From contig NZ_BBRG01000001.1 in the NCBI RefSeq assembly GCF_000975155.1, positions 1,765,654 through 1,829,653 of the forward strand: a DNA stretch of 64,000 nt, written 5' to 3'. Positions within the stretch are counted from its first letter, which is position 1, and the number at the start of each line of letters is the position of its first letter. The stretch is from Demequina globuliformis. Lineage in GTDB: Bacteria; Actinomycetota; Actinomycetes; Actinomycetales; Demequinaceae. The position numbers and the translations under genes are program-made. Below, in pieces: positions 1 through 7,949 of the stretch. The notes under the pieces are model-generated. The model had not been told where the DNA came from. It did not search any database and was given only the letters and a program-made list of their open reading frames with translations.

Positions 1-971
1 GGTCCTCGATCGAGCCACGAGCTGAGGCGGGGTCCCGCGCAGCAAAGACGGTGCTGTGGGCCATGGAAAACGTGTCCGACATGCTGGCGTGTGCGCAACT
101 GGGCGTCACCGTCTGTTCCGTGTCGCTTGGCGTCGTTGCGGAGCCAGCGTTGGCGCATGCGCTTGAGGGGCCGATGCACGCCCTGGGCGTCCCCGACGCC
201 GCCGTGCACCCGATCGCGATGGTGATTGCGCTCATCATCATTGTGGGCTTGCACGTGGTGGTGGGGGAGATGGTCCCCAAGAACGCCTCCGTCTCTGCGC
301 CAGACAGGGCCGCGATGGTGTTGGGGCCGCCGCTGGTGTGGCTCTCGCGGGTGCTGCACCCAGTGATTGTGGCGCTCAACTGGTTGGCCAACGGTGTACT
401 GCGGATGGTCGGCATTGAGCCCCGCGACGAGGTCACCAGCGCCTTCACGGCGGACGAGGTGCACTCGATCGTGGAGCGATCGAGTGAAGAGGGCACGCTC
501 CACGACGCCGAGGGCCTGCTGGCGGGCGCGATCGAGTTCTCTGACCGGACCGCCTCCGAGGCCATGATCCCGATCGATCAGGTGCGCGCCGTTAGCCCGG
601 GAGTGAGCGTCGAGGAGTTCGAGGCGATCGTGGCGGAAACGGGGTTCTCGCGCCTCCCGGTCCGCGACGGCGATGCGTTCGTGGGCTACCTCCATATGAA
701 GGACACCTTGTTCGCCCGGCCGGGGGAGCGAGAAGAGCCCATTCAGGACTGGCGCATCCGTGCCCTCCCGACCGTCGCTGCGGACGCTGAGGTGGAGGCA
801 GTGATGGCCCTGATGCAACGCGGTGGGACCCACATTGCGCTGGTAGAGCGCGATGACGAGGCGCTGGGGCTGGTGCACCTTGAGGACATCATCGAGATCC
901 TCGTGGGCGAGGTCCGCGATGCGGTGGCTCGTGAAAGTCACGGCGACATCGCGGGCGACGCGGCACGGTAG
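1..971 (+). CDS. CNNM/HlyC-CorC family membrane protein with CBS pair, 5'-truncated
   Basis: The reading frame is open to the window edge (first full codon at 3), so the N-terminus lies upstream; 322 residues are visible. The visible start, SSIEPRAEAGSRAA, leads into the DUF21/CNNM transmembrane domain. A hydrophobic helix runs over about 225-265 and is followed by GEMVPKN (about 262-285), a hallmark of this family. A CBS pair follows, encoded by roughly 550-920. Members sit in the inner membrane and are linked to Mg2+/divalent cation efflux; older names are HlyC or CorC. In actinobacteria two such genes are often adjacent, and the partner could lie upstream. No CorC_HlyC C-terminal domain follows the CBS pair. 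An internal GTG at 51 is in frame but would remove part of the DUF21 domain, so I reject it as the start. Confidence 0.88.
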   Translation, partial: SSIEPRAEAGSRAAKTVLWAMENVSDMLACAQLGVTVCSVSLGVVAEPALAHALEGPMHALGVPDAAVHPIAMVIALIIIVGLHVVVGEMVPKNASVSAPDRAAMVLGPPLVWLSRVLHPVIVALNWLANGVLRMVGIEPRDEVTSAFTADEVHSIVERSSEEGTLHDAEGLLAGAIEFSDRTASEAMIPIDQVRAVSPGVSVEEFEAIVAETGFSRLPVRDGDAFVGYLHMKDTLFARPGEREEPIQDWRIRALPTVAADAEVEAVMALMQRGGTHIALVERDDEALGLVHLEDIIEILVGEVRDAVARESHGDIAGDAAR

Positions 972-1067
972 CGCTGCCCCGTCGGCGGGCCCTTGGCGGC
1001 TGACGCGTGTGGCATAGGCATGTGACGGATGTGACAAATCGCTCTCCACAGCGGGGTAGCCAAGTTG

Positions 1068-1083
1068 GTAACGACTTGGTTAC
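1068..1083 (+). promoter_or_regulatory. Inverted repeat upstream of the VanY-type gene
   Basis: GTAAC and GTTAC form a perfect inverted repeat separated by six bases, about 70 bases upstream of the carboxypeptidase start. Cell-wall hydrolase genes in actinobacteria are often controlled by MtrA, whose sites contain GTAAC-type half-sites. Assignment to MtrA is inference. Confidence 0.35.
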
Positions 1084-1151
1084 ACTCGTGGCAACCTCGA
1101 CCCGGGTGGGGTGGTTGAGGACGATGGCAATCGACTTGTGTGGAGGCTCGT

Positions 1152-1988
1152 GTGAGCAAACGTGACGGCGCGTCCGCGACCCATCATCGCTCCCGACGCT
1201 CCCGCCGCATCGAGGAGACCGCAGCCACTCAGGTACGCACTACTCACCGCCGCCGCAAGTTCCTCGCTCGCTCGTCGGTTCTTGCCGGCTTTGCGTTGAC
1301 GATGGTCGTCTACCCCGCGGTGGGCACTATCTCTCCTTATGCCGGTGCAACCGAAGCGACCACCGAGATTTCCGCTGCAAAGACGGACCAGGCCGTCTCG
1401 TCGCGCGTGATCATTGGTGCCCAAAACTTGGAGGAGCGCCAACTGCCACTTCCTGAGGTCGACGGCAACGGCGCGGCGCTCGCGGTCTCCGACAGCTACG
1501 CGGCCAGCGCGTATCTTCCTGACTGCAACCCCGCCGACGGTGCCGAGGGCTACAACGGACAATTGTCGGAGGACTCGTTGTGCACCATTGGCGGCATTCA
1601 GCTACGCAACGACGCTGCTGTCGCGCTTGCGGAGCTCAACGCAGCCTTCAAGCTGGAGTTCGGGCGTGACCTGTGCCTGGGCAGCGGTTACCGCACCTTG
1701 TCGCAGCAGTACTCGACCAAGGCGAGCCGGGGCTTCATGGCCGCGACGCCGGGCAAGTCGGTGCACGGCTGGGGACTTGCGATTGACCTGTGCGGCAGCG
1801 ATGACACCGGGTACTCCAAGGCATGGCTGGAGGCCAATGGCCGCACGTGGGGTTGGGTCAACCCGTCGTGGGCCAAGTCGTCCAAGTGGGAGCCGTGGCA
1901 CTGGGAGTACGAGCCCGGCACGGACGATCTGGGTGTCTACGGCGCCAACTACTGGAGCAGCAAGCCTTATCTCAACACTCGCGACTAG
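1152..1988 (+). CDS. D-alanyl-D-alanine carboxypeptidase, VanY/M15B family
   Basis: This is a predicted zinc peptidase that trims the terminal D-Ala from peptidoglycan stem peptides. The C-terminal M15B domain carries the family zinc motif S-x-H-x-x-G-x-A-x-D (SVHGWGLAID; S203, H205, D212) and the second motif E-P-W-H-W-E (E247, H250). The N-terminus is strongly basic and leads into a hydrophobic stretch near residues 40-60, consistent with a signal or membrane anchor and an extracytoplasmic domain. I chose GTG 1152 because GGAGG at 1142-1146 is spaced five bases before it; GTG 1140 would start inside that site's upstream side. The product is 278 aa. The gene stands alone and ends in a strong convergent terminator. 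Confidence 0.88.
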   Translation: MSKRDGASATHHRSRRSRRIEETAATQVRTTHRRRKFLARSSVLAGFALTMVVYPAVGTISPYAGATEATTEISAAKTDQAVSSRVIIGAQNLEERQLPLPEVDGNGAALAVSDSYAASAYLPDCNPADGAEGYNGQLSEDSLCTIGGIQLRNDAAVALAELNAAFKLEFGRDLCLGSGYRTLSQQYSTKASRGFMAATPGKSVHGWGLAIDLCGSDDTGYSKAWLEANGRTWGWVNPSWAKSSKWEPWHWEYEPGTDDLGVYGANYWSSKPYLNTRD

Positions 1989-2001
1989 CGTCGCACCACA
2001 T

Positions 2002-2043
2002 GCGTGAGGGCCGCACCCCAAGCACGGGGCGCGGCCCTCACGC
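2002..2043. terminator. Bidirectional hairpin terminator
   Basis: A perfect 13-bp stem (2002-2014 with 2031-2043) encloses a second CCCC/GGGG stem and a six-base loop. It lies between the convergent carboxypeptidase and class II aldolase genes and probably serves both. There is no long T-tract, as is common in high-GC actinobacteria. Confidence 0.75.
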
Positions 2044-2054
2044 GTTGGGGGTAG

Positions 2055-2879
2055 TTATAGCCACCGCGACTGGATCGCGAACGTGGACGCGACAGATGAG
2101 ATCTCTTCGCGTGTGAGTCCCTCCGCGAGACCGCCGGCGACAATGTCCATGTACTCGTACTTGGCGGCCGTTTCCGCATACTCGACGCGGTCGACGGCGC
2201 GGTAGACGGACACGTCAGAGCGAGACATGGTGCCGTGCTTGGACCACAGGGTGATCTCGTGTGCGCGCAAGCCCTCGACGTTGGCTGCTCCCATCTCAGC
2301 GGAGCCTGGGATCATGAACTCAAGCACGCCGATTCCCTGTGACAGGGACACGATGGTCTCCGGTTCCCACCGCAAGATGGCGCGGTTCATGCGGTCGGTG
2401 TCGCGGTAGGCGGGGATGTGGCTCAGGTAGGTCAAGTGCGGCGGCTGGGCGTGCACGACGGCTTGGAAGTCGATGCCGCGGCGCTCGACGTGATCCTGGT
2501 GCACCGCGAGGTGGGAGTTGAACTCTGACGTCAAGCGCTCAAAGCGACGGACATTGGAGGTGTACAGCGTGCCGGTGAGTCCGTCTTCGTGGACGCGCAC
2601 GGCGCCGATGGACGCGAGGGGCTCGTCCTTGATTTGCCGTAGCCTGCGGCCGGAGCCGGTGGCGAGGACGGTCCCTCCGGCCAGGGCAGGCGCGGGATCC
2701 GGAAGGCTGATCTCCTCCGCGTGCGGGAAGTGGCGACGGACCTCGGCTTCCCAGCCCAGGTACACAGAGATGTTGCCGGCCCCGGCCTCGGAGGCGTCGA
2801 TGTCGCAGATGCGTGCGCCCGCTTCACCGATTTGGGCGATGAGCTCGTCGAGAGTGGGCTTGGGTTGATCGTGGGTCAT
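2055..2879 (-). CDS. RhaD-like class II aldolase (orphan, rha-box controlled)
   Basis: This 274-aa protein resembles E. coli RhaD (also 274 aa) along its whole length: GNIS at 35-38, TGSG at 74-77, E119 at the catalytic glutamate position, QGIGVLEFMIPGS, and the WSKHG histidine H215. RhaD splits rhamnulose-1-phosphate into DHAP and L-lactaldehyde using Zn2+. The usual HxH zinc pair here reads H143-A-Q145, so one ligand is replaced by glutamine; activity or substrate may differ. ATG 2879 is chosen because the upstream extension is not conserved-looking. It is far from the main rha operon (30882-38016), which already encodes a bifunctional aldolase, yet its promoter carries the same operator. 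It may be a second rhamnulose-phosphate aldolase or act on a related ketose phosphate. Confidence 0.8.
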   Translation of the reverse strand: MTHDQPKPTLDELIAQIGEAGARICDIDASEAGAGNISVYLGWEAEVRRHFPHAEEISLPDPAPALAGGTVLATGSGRRLRQIKDEPLASIGAVRVHEDGLTGTLYTSNVRRFERLTSEFNSHLAVHQDHVERRGIDFQAVVHAQPPHLTYLSHIPAYRDTDRMNRAILRWEPETIVSLSQGIGVLEFMIPGSAEMGAANVEGLRAHEITLWSKHGTMSRSDVSVYRAVDRVEYAETAAKYEYMDIVAGGLAEGLTREEISSVASTFAIQSRWL

Positions 2880-2925
2880 GGGTGCGCTCCAGCACAGACG
2901 CGCGCAGCGCCGGATACGCTGCGAC

Positions 2926-2944
2926 TTGAATCGATTCAACTCTA
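2926..2944 (-). promoter_or_regulatory. Rha-type operator and -10 of the orphan aldolase
   Basis: TTGAATCGATTCAA at 2926-2939 is a perfect 14-bp palindrome of the kind bound by LacI-family regulators. On the minus strand it directly follows TAGAGT (2939-2944), the same -10 hexamer found at rhaI. The operator therefore covers the likely transcription start. I see no good -35 hexamer. Confidence 0.65.
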
Positions 2945-3112
2945 ACCCCGCATGGGGTCGACGAGCAGAGGACAAAGGTCCCGCTTGGTGCCCCGCGAGA
3001 TAGGCGGCGCGCGACGCGCCTAGGAGGCGGCGCGGGCCTAAGTGCGGCAGGCTGGGATCAGGGCGCAGGTGCTGACCAGGTGCTTTTGTGCCTCGACACC
3101 AGGAGGTGGGAC

Positions 3113-4216
3113 ATGCGCATTGGCGTACCCCGGGAGGTCAAGAACCGCGAGACCCGCGTTGCCTTGACCGCCCAAGCCGTCCAGGCACTGACTGCCCGCG
3201 GGCACGAGGTGCGAATCCAGGCTGGAGCGGGGGAGGGCGCTGCCATACCTGACTCCGCGTTCGAGGCGGCCGGCGCCGTGCTCGTCGCGACCGCGCAAGA
3301 GGCGTGGGATGCCGAGCTGGTCCTCAAGGTGAAGGAGCCGCAGGCGAGCGAATACGAGTTGCTCGGCAGCGGCATGCTCTTCACCTTCTTGCACCTCGCC
3401 GCGAACGAGGACCTCGCCAAGGCGCTGATCGCGGCACGCACCACAGCGTTGTCGTATGACACCGTGCAGGCCGCCGACGGCTCGCTGCCGATCCTGACGC
3501 CAATGAGCGCGATCGCCGGTGCAGTGGGGGTGCTCGAGGGAGCCCACCACCTTCTCAGCCCGCATGGCGGCCCAGGCAAGTTACTGGGCGGCGCAATGGG
3601 AGTGGGCGGCGCGCGTGTGGTCGTGATCGGGGCCGGAGTGGCAGGCTCCGCTGCGTTGGCAGAAGCGGTGCGGGCGGGGGCCGATGCCGTGGTGCTGGAC
3701 GTCGACAAGGACCGGTTGCGGGCGCTGGAGCAACGCTACGGTGACGCGGTCAGGGTGGAGGAGTCCACTCCAGGCGCCGTCGAGCGGGAGGTGGCGGAGG
3801 CCGATGTCGTGGTGGGCGCTGTGCTCGTGCCGGGACGGCCTGCGCCTGTGGTCGTCACGCGCCGCATGGTGACGGCTATGCGGCCGGGCTCCGTGATCGT
3901 GGATATCGCGATTGACCAGGGCGGCTGCACCGAGGTCTCGCGCCCCACGACGCACGACGACCCCGTCTTTCTTGTCGGTGACACCCAGCTGTACTGCGTC
4001 GCGAACATGCCTGCAGCGGTCGGCGCCACCGCGACATCGGCCCTTGTGCACGCGTCGTATCCCTACATCGAGGCGCTCGCTGACGGCGGGCGCGCAGGCA
4101 TCGCCACCGATGCGGCGCTACGTCACGGACTCAACGTCGATGAAGGAAAGGTCCAAGCCCCCACGGTCCATGCCGCGTTTCCTCACCTTCGGGCTGCGGC
4201 GCATCTGACGCGGTAG
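3113..4216 (+). CDS. ald: Alanine dehydrogenase
   Basis: The enzyme interconverts L-alanine and pyruvate plus ammonia using NAD(H), in the cytoplasm. The 367-aa length matches the family (about 370). The N-terminus MRIGVPREVKNRETRVALT, catalytic K74 (LKVKEP), catalytic H94 (LHLAAN) and a Rossmann VVIGAGVAG near 170-180 are all present. ATG 3113 has AGGAGG at 3101-3106 and begins exactly at the conserved MRIGVP; an in-frame start at 3080 would add a non-homologous tail. The gene is divergent from the orphan aldolase. Its last 86 bases overlap the 3' end of the convergent patatin gene. Confidence 0.95.
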   Translation: MRIGVPREVKNRETRVALTAQAVQALTARGHEVRIQAGAGEGAAIPDSAFEAAGAVLVATAQEAWDAELVLKVKEPQASEYELLGSGMLFTFLHLAANEDLAKALIAARTTALSYDTVQAADGSLPILTPMSAIAGAVGVLEGAHHLLSPHGGPGKLLGGAMGVGGARVVVIGAGVAGSAALAEAVRAGADAVVLDVDKDRLRALEQRYGDAVRVEESTPGAVEREVAEADVVVGAVLVPGRPAPVVVTRRMVTAMRPGSVIVDIAIDQGGCTEVSRPTTHDDPVFLVGDTQLYCVANMPAAVGATATSALVHASYPYIEALADGGRAGIATDAALRHGLNVDEGKVQAPTVHAAFPHLRAAAHLTR

Positions 4217-5033
4217 GCGCGTCGGGGTCTCCCGGGAGTGGGCCGGAGTCCCGCGGTGCGGGCTCCGGTCGTGGGTTGAGGATGGGGTACTCGCCAAACT
4301 CGCGTTCTGCCGCTTCGCGCCCCAGTTGCACGGTGCTGGCGAGGTCACGCACCTGCCACTGCGAGCGGTGCTCCAGGTGTGGCTCGATGACGGTGACATC
4401 GTTGCGGATTTCAAACTCGTGGACGGAGAAGGTGGTTTCGAAGCCGGGCAGCTCCCATTCGGGGGACACGCGCACGGCGATCACGTGATCCGCGCCCAGT
4501 CCAATGGCAGCCTCGATGGGCAGGTTCTGCACCAGGCCGCCGTCGACAAGATGCCGGCCCTCGATCTCCACGGGCCGGAACACGCCGGGCACCGCGATCG
4601 AGGCCGACACTGCCGTGGAGAGAGACCCGTGGTCGAGCACCACGGCCGCGCGCGTGGTCACATCCGTGGCGACGGCGCCAAAACGCACCGGGAGGTCCTC
4701 GATGAGCGGGTCGCCACCGGTGATGCGCCGCACGCGTGCATGCAGGTTGTCGGCGGTGAGAATGCCGAGCCCTGGCCTGGGCGTCCACCGGCCAAAGGTA
4801 GTCCAGCCCCACCGCAAGACGCGCTGCTCGAGGTCATAGGGGTCGATCCCAATAGCCGTGGCCCCACCCGCGATGGCGCCAGCGGATGTCCCGGTGATGA
4901 TGCTGGGCATGAGCCCGCGCTCGTGAAGTACCTGTATCACGCCCACGTGAGCGGCGCCAAGCGCCCCGCCCCCGCCTAGCGCGAGACCGAGGTGCGGCGT
5001 ATAGCGGAGGTCCTCCGGAATCGACATAGCCAC
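4131..5033 (-). CDS. Patatin-like phospholipase family protein
   Basis: This is a predicted serine lipid acyl hydrolase with the patatin Ser-Asp dyad. The oxyanion motif GGGGALG is at residues 20-26, the nucleophile elbow GTSAG has S50, and the DGG motif has D164. There is no signal peptide. The C-terminal 60 residues are rich in Pro, Asp and Glu and look disordered; this tail is what overlaps the end of ald by 86 bases. GTG 5033 and ATG 5027 (MSIPEDL) are both possible starts, and neither has a convincing ribosome binding site. The lipid substrate cannot be told from sequence. Confidence 0.85.
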   Translation of the reverse strand: MAMSIPEDLRYTPHLGLALGGGGALGAAHVGVIQVLHERGLMPSIITGTSAGAIAGGATAIGIDPYDLEQRVLRWGWTTFGRWTPRPGLGILTADNLHARVRRITGGDPLIEDLPVRFGAVATDVTTRAAVVLDHGSLSTAVSASIAVPGVFRPVEIEGRHLVDGGLVQNLPIEAAIGLGADHVIAVRVSPEWELPGFETTFSVHEFEIRNDVTVIEPHLEHRSQWQVRDLASTVQLGREAAEREFGEYPILNPRPEPAPRDSGPLPGDPDAPTASDAPQPEGEETRHGPWGLGPFLHRR

Positions 5034-5078
5034 AATCGTAGGGAAAACGACTCCGCTGTGCGCCCGTAGGCTGGGACA

Positions 5079-5435
5079 ATGAGTGATCAGCCCTCACCAG
5101 CCTCTACCCCCGCCGAACCGCCGCGCAGCTGGGGGCCCATCATGGGTGCATTCGGAGTCGCCTTGCTCGTGGTGATTGGCGCCGTGGTGTGGTTCTTTGT
5201 GGGTGCGGACGTGTCCGCCGAGGAGCAGCAGGCGATTCAGGTGTGCGAGGAACTCGCCCTCGAGGAGGGCTTGCCTCCCATTGTCCGCGGCGACGTAGCA
5301 CCAGCCGACGAGGACGGAGTCATCTCGGTCGCGTGGGAGTTCGAGGATGGCACGCTTGGCGGCTGTGACGCCGTCCAGGACGACGAGGGGCGCTGGGAAG
5401 CGACCATCGTGGGGGACATTGCCGACACGCTCTAG
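5079..5435 (+). CDS. Small membrane-anchored hypothetical protein
   Basis: This 118-aa protein has a proline-rich cytoplasmic head, one transmembrane helix (about residues 22-42, ending in VVWFFVGA) and an acidic extracytoplasmic tail of about 75 residues containing two cysteines that could pair. I do not recognise a family. It begins 45 bases from the divergent patatin start, so the two promoters must overlap. The frame and composition look coding, but no function can be assigned. Confidence 0.65.
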   Translation: MSDQPSPASTPAEPPRSWGPIMGAFGVALLVVIGAVVWFFVGADVSAEEQQAIQVCEELALEEGLPPIVRGDVAPADEDGVISVAWEFEDGTLGGCDAVQDDEGRWEATIVGDIADTL

Positions 5436-5515
5436 GGGCCCGCGAGGGGAGCGAGTTTGAGCTGAGCGACGCGCCCGGGTACGTTCGCATGTGGGCGAGA
5501 ACGTAGGGAGTGGCC

Positions 5516-6394
5516 ATGGAGCAGCGCCGGCTGGGCAAACGAACGGTGGGAGCAATCGGCCTGGGCGGAATGCCCATGTCGATCGAAGGCCGGCCAGATG
5601 AGGCCCGCTCGATCGCCACGATCCACGCCGCCATTGATGCTGGCGTGACCCTGATCGACACGGCCGACGCGTACCACCTTCACCCTGGCGAGGCCGGACA
5701 CAACGAGGCGCTCATCGCACGGGCGCTGGTGTCCTATCCCGGGGCAACCTCGCAGGTGCTGGTCGCGTCGAAGTCAGGCCACGTGCGCCCGGGCGACGGA
5801 ACCTGGACCGTCAACGGCGACCCCGCCTACCTGAAGCACGCAGCCAAGGCGAGTGCCCAGCGCCTTGGTGGCGACAGCATCGGCCTTCATCAGTTCCACC
5901 GGCCCGATCCCCGCGTGCCGTATGCGGACTCGGTCGGCGCGTTCGCAGAGCTGCTCGATGAAGGCGTGATCGAGATGGCTGGCATCTCCAACGCGAACGT
6001 TGACCAGATCCGTGAGGCGCACAAGATTCTGGGTGGCCGGCTGGCGAGCGTGCAGAACCAGTTCTCGCCGGCCTTCGTGTCGAGCTACGACGAACTCACT
6101 CTGTGCGCCGAGCTCGGCGTCGCCTTCATCCCGTGGAGCCCGCTGGGCGGCATCGGGAAAGCCGGAGACGTCGGCACGCGCTTTTTGCCGTTCCAACTGA
6201 TCGCGGACGCTCGCGGGGTGTCCGCGCAGCAGGTCGTCTTGGCGTGGGAGCTGGCACTCGGAGAACACGTCATTCCGATCCCTGGTGCCTCCCGTCCCAG
6301 TTCGATCCTCGATTCCGCGGGCGCAAGCGAACTTGTGCTGACGGAGGAGGAACTGGGCCAGCTGAGGCCCTCGCTTGAGGGCGCTTCCGCGTAA
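5516..6394 (+). CDS. Aldo/keto reductase
   Basis: This is a predicted NADPH-dependent oxidoreductase with a (beta/alpha)8 barrel, 292 aa. The catalytic tetrad is visible: D48 and Y53 (DTADAY), K86 (ASKSG) and H125 (LHQFH). The C-terminal cofactor-binding IPIPGASRPSSI motif is intact. ATG 5516 follows GGGAG at 5506-5510 with five-base spacing, better placed than the GTG six bases earlier. It stands alone, and no substrate can be inferred from its neighbours. Confidence 0.9.
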   Translation: MEQRRLGKRTVGAIGLGGMPMSIEGRPDEARSIATIHAAIDAGVTLIDTADAYHLHPGEAGHNEALIARALVSYPGATSQVLVASKSGHVRPGDGTWTVNGDPAYLKHAAKASAQRLGGDSIGLHQFHRPDPRVPYADSVGAFAELLDEGVIEMAGISNANVDQIREAHKILGGRLASVQNQFSPAFVSSYDELTLCAELGVAFIPWSPLGGIGKAGDVGTRFLPFQLIADARGVSAQQVVLAWELALGEHVIPIPGASRPSSILDSAGASELVLTEEELGQLRPSLEGASA

Positions 6395-6449
6395 GGGCGC
6401 CTCGTCGCCGATGCTGGCGCAGGCGGGTTACCCCTGCGACACTTGCAGC

Positions 6450-6698
6450 ATGAACGCATCTCGATTGGTCGTGGGCGCTACACGTGGCGCCGGGTTGGCA
6501 CTGGTGTCCGACGGTGTGGTGGGTTTGGCCGTGCCGGGGCAGCGGCAGCAGACCTGGGCGACGCCGCGAGGGCTCTGGCGCAAGGGCGCGAGGAAGGCCT
6601 TTGGTGACGTGGTGTCGAGCCCGGCCTTCGCGGTCGCGGAACTCGCCGTGGGGCTCGCGATCATCGCGATTGTGCCGCGGGCAATCGACCGCTCCTGA
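6450..6698 (+). CDS. Small hypothetical protein with C-terminal hydrophobic helix
   Basis: The predicted product is 82 aa: a basic N-terminal half and a hydrophobic helix near the C-terminus (AVAELAVGLAIIAIV). I do not recognise a family. ATG 6450 is the likeliest start; the ribosome binding site is weak. A strong hairpin follows immediately, which supports a real transcription unit ending here. Confidence 0.5.
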   Translation: MNASRLVVGATRGAGLALVSDGVVGLAVPGQRQQTWATPRGLWRKGARKAFGDVVSSPAFAVAELAVGLAIIAIVPRAIDRS

Positions 6699-6705
6699 CA
6701 CGACA

Positions 6706-6746
6706 AAGCCGGAGGGAGCCACACCTTTCAGTGTGCCCTCCGGCTT
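6706..6746. terminator. Hairpin terminator
   Basis: A perfect 11-bp stem AAGCCGGAGGG (6706-6716) pairs with 6736-6746, and an inner CACAC/GTGTG stem closes on a six-base loop. It separates the small plus-strand gene from the convergent tRNA-Arg and probably terminates both. Confidence 0.75.
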
Positions 6747-6767
6747 ATGTGTCGCGAGCATGCAACG

Positions 6768-6840
6768 TGCCCCCGACAGGAATCGAACCTGCGACCTTCG
6801 GTACCGGAAACCGGCGCTCTATCCGCTGAGCTACGGGGGC
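6768..6840 (-). tRNA. tRNA-Arg (anticodon CCG)
   Basis: The reverse complement folds as a tRNA: a 7-bp acceptor stem GCCCCCG/CGGGGGC, D-arm GCTC...GAGC, an anticodon loop TTCCGGT giving anticodon CCG (reads CGG, Arg), and the T-loop TTCGATT between GCAGG and CCTGT. The length is 73 nt with discriminator A. CCA is not encoded. The first pair of the anticodon stem appears mismatched (C-A). Confidence 0.93.
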
Positions 6841-6932
6841 AATGCAGGCGAGCCTGCGAGGCTCAAGGTTACCAGCAGGCTGGGTCAGGGACGACGCCCC
6901 GTGCGCCGCGGCACTCCCGCACCGCAGACGGG

Positions 6933-7949
6933 CTATGCCAGGAGCGCAGAAATCGCGATCAGGACGGGCCCGCAGCACAGCGTCGTGACGAGGCACGCGC
7001 GTGACGCCACGTCAATGGCACACCGGTAGCGGGTCGCGAACACCACGACGTTTTGCGCCGTCGGCAGAGCAGCCATCGCGACGACGATAGCGAGAGCTTC
7101 TCCCGTCAGGCCCGCCGCAGAGCCGATGGCCCACGCTAGCGCCGGGTGAATGACCGTGCGTGCGACGGTGGCGACGATGACGGGAACTATCACGGGTGCG
7201 AGGGCCGTGCCCCCCGGCACCGTGGCGTCTTCCGGGTTGCGTCGCTCGCCCGTCTGCGGTGTCGCTGCCGCCGTCCCCCCGGCATCGGCGCTCGTGGTGG
7301 TGACGAGCGCCATGCCGAGCGTCAGCAGCGCTAGGGGAGGAGCGGCAGCGCCCACCAGTTCGAAGGGTGCGAGGGCCTGCGGGGGGATCTGCCAGGGCAG
7401 CAACGCCAGGGCGAGTCCTAGCAACGTGGCGATGGTGAGGGGGTTGCCGAGAACGGTGCGCGCGAGGCTTCGCCTCCCGGGAGCCGCGCTCGCCAGCCCG
7501 CCCGCGTCCGCGGCGCGGTCAAGGATCGCGAAAGACACGGGGCCCATCAGGAGCAGTTGGACCAGCATGGTCGGCACAACGGCCAACGCATCCCCAAACA
7601 TGTAGACGGCGAGCGGGATGCCAAGGTTGCCCGCGTTGACGTACGCGCCGCTCAAGACTGTGACGGTTGCGCGCCCCGCCGCTAAGCGCATGCCCCACCG
7701 AGCGGCCACTGCCAACAGGATCGCCATGACGAGGGTGGTGCCCCAGGTGACCGCCGCGCCGGTCGAGGCCAGACGCGCGAGGTCAGCCTGCGCGACGGTC
7801 GCCAGCAGCAGGCTCGGACCGGCGATCGTGAAGACCACGGTGGCGAGGAGCTCGCGGGACCCAGCCGGGAGCCAGCGCCGCGCCTGGATGAGCCAGCCGG
7901 CCACAGCGACCGCCGCCATAGTGGCGATCGCCACCACAACATCGATCAA
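6933..7949 (-). CDS. AEC family transporter
   Basis: This is a multi-helix inner-membrane protein of the auxin efflux carrier (AEC) type, with two halves of about five helices joined by a long Ala/Thr/Pro-rich cytoplasmic loop. The N-terminal half carries the family signature AYVNAGNLGIPLA. Members export or exchange organic anions such as malate; the substrate here is unknown. TTG 7949 gives 338 aa and forms a TTGA overlap with the stop of the upstream Gfo/Idh gene, as elsewhere in this operon; the longer in-frame start at 8012 would lie inside that gene. It is the last gene of the operon led by the LacI-DUF6807 fusion, so it may move a pathway intermediate. Confidence 0.82.
   Translation of the reverse strand: MIDVVVAIATMAAVAVAGWLIQARRWLPAGSRELLATVVFTIAGPSLLLATVAQADLARLASTGAAVTWGTTLVMAILLAVAARWGMRLAAGRATVTVLSGAYVNAGNLGIPLAVYMFGDALAVVPTMLVQLLLMGPVSFAILDRAADAGGLASAAPGRRSLARTVLGNPLTIATLLGLALALLPWQIPPQALAPFELVGAAAPPLALLTLGMALVTTTSADAGGTAAATPQTGERRNPEDATVPGGTALAPVIVPVIVATVARTVIHPALAWAIGSAAGLTGEALAIVVAMAALPTAQNVVVFATRYRCAIDVASRACLVTTLCCGPVLIAISALLA

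Noticed and set aside
1021..1151. c-di-AMP (ydaO-type) riboswitch upstream of the VanY-type gene
   Set aside because: Such riboswitches occur before cell-wall hydrolase genes in actinobacteria, but I could not match the conserved core here; only the GTAAC/GTTAC repeat is clear.
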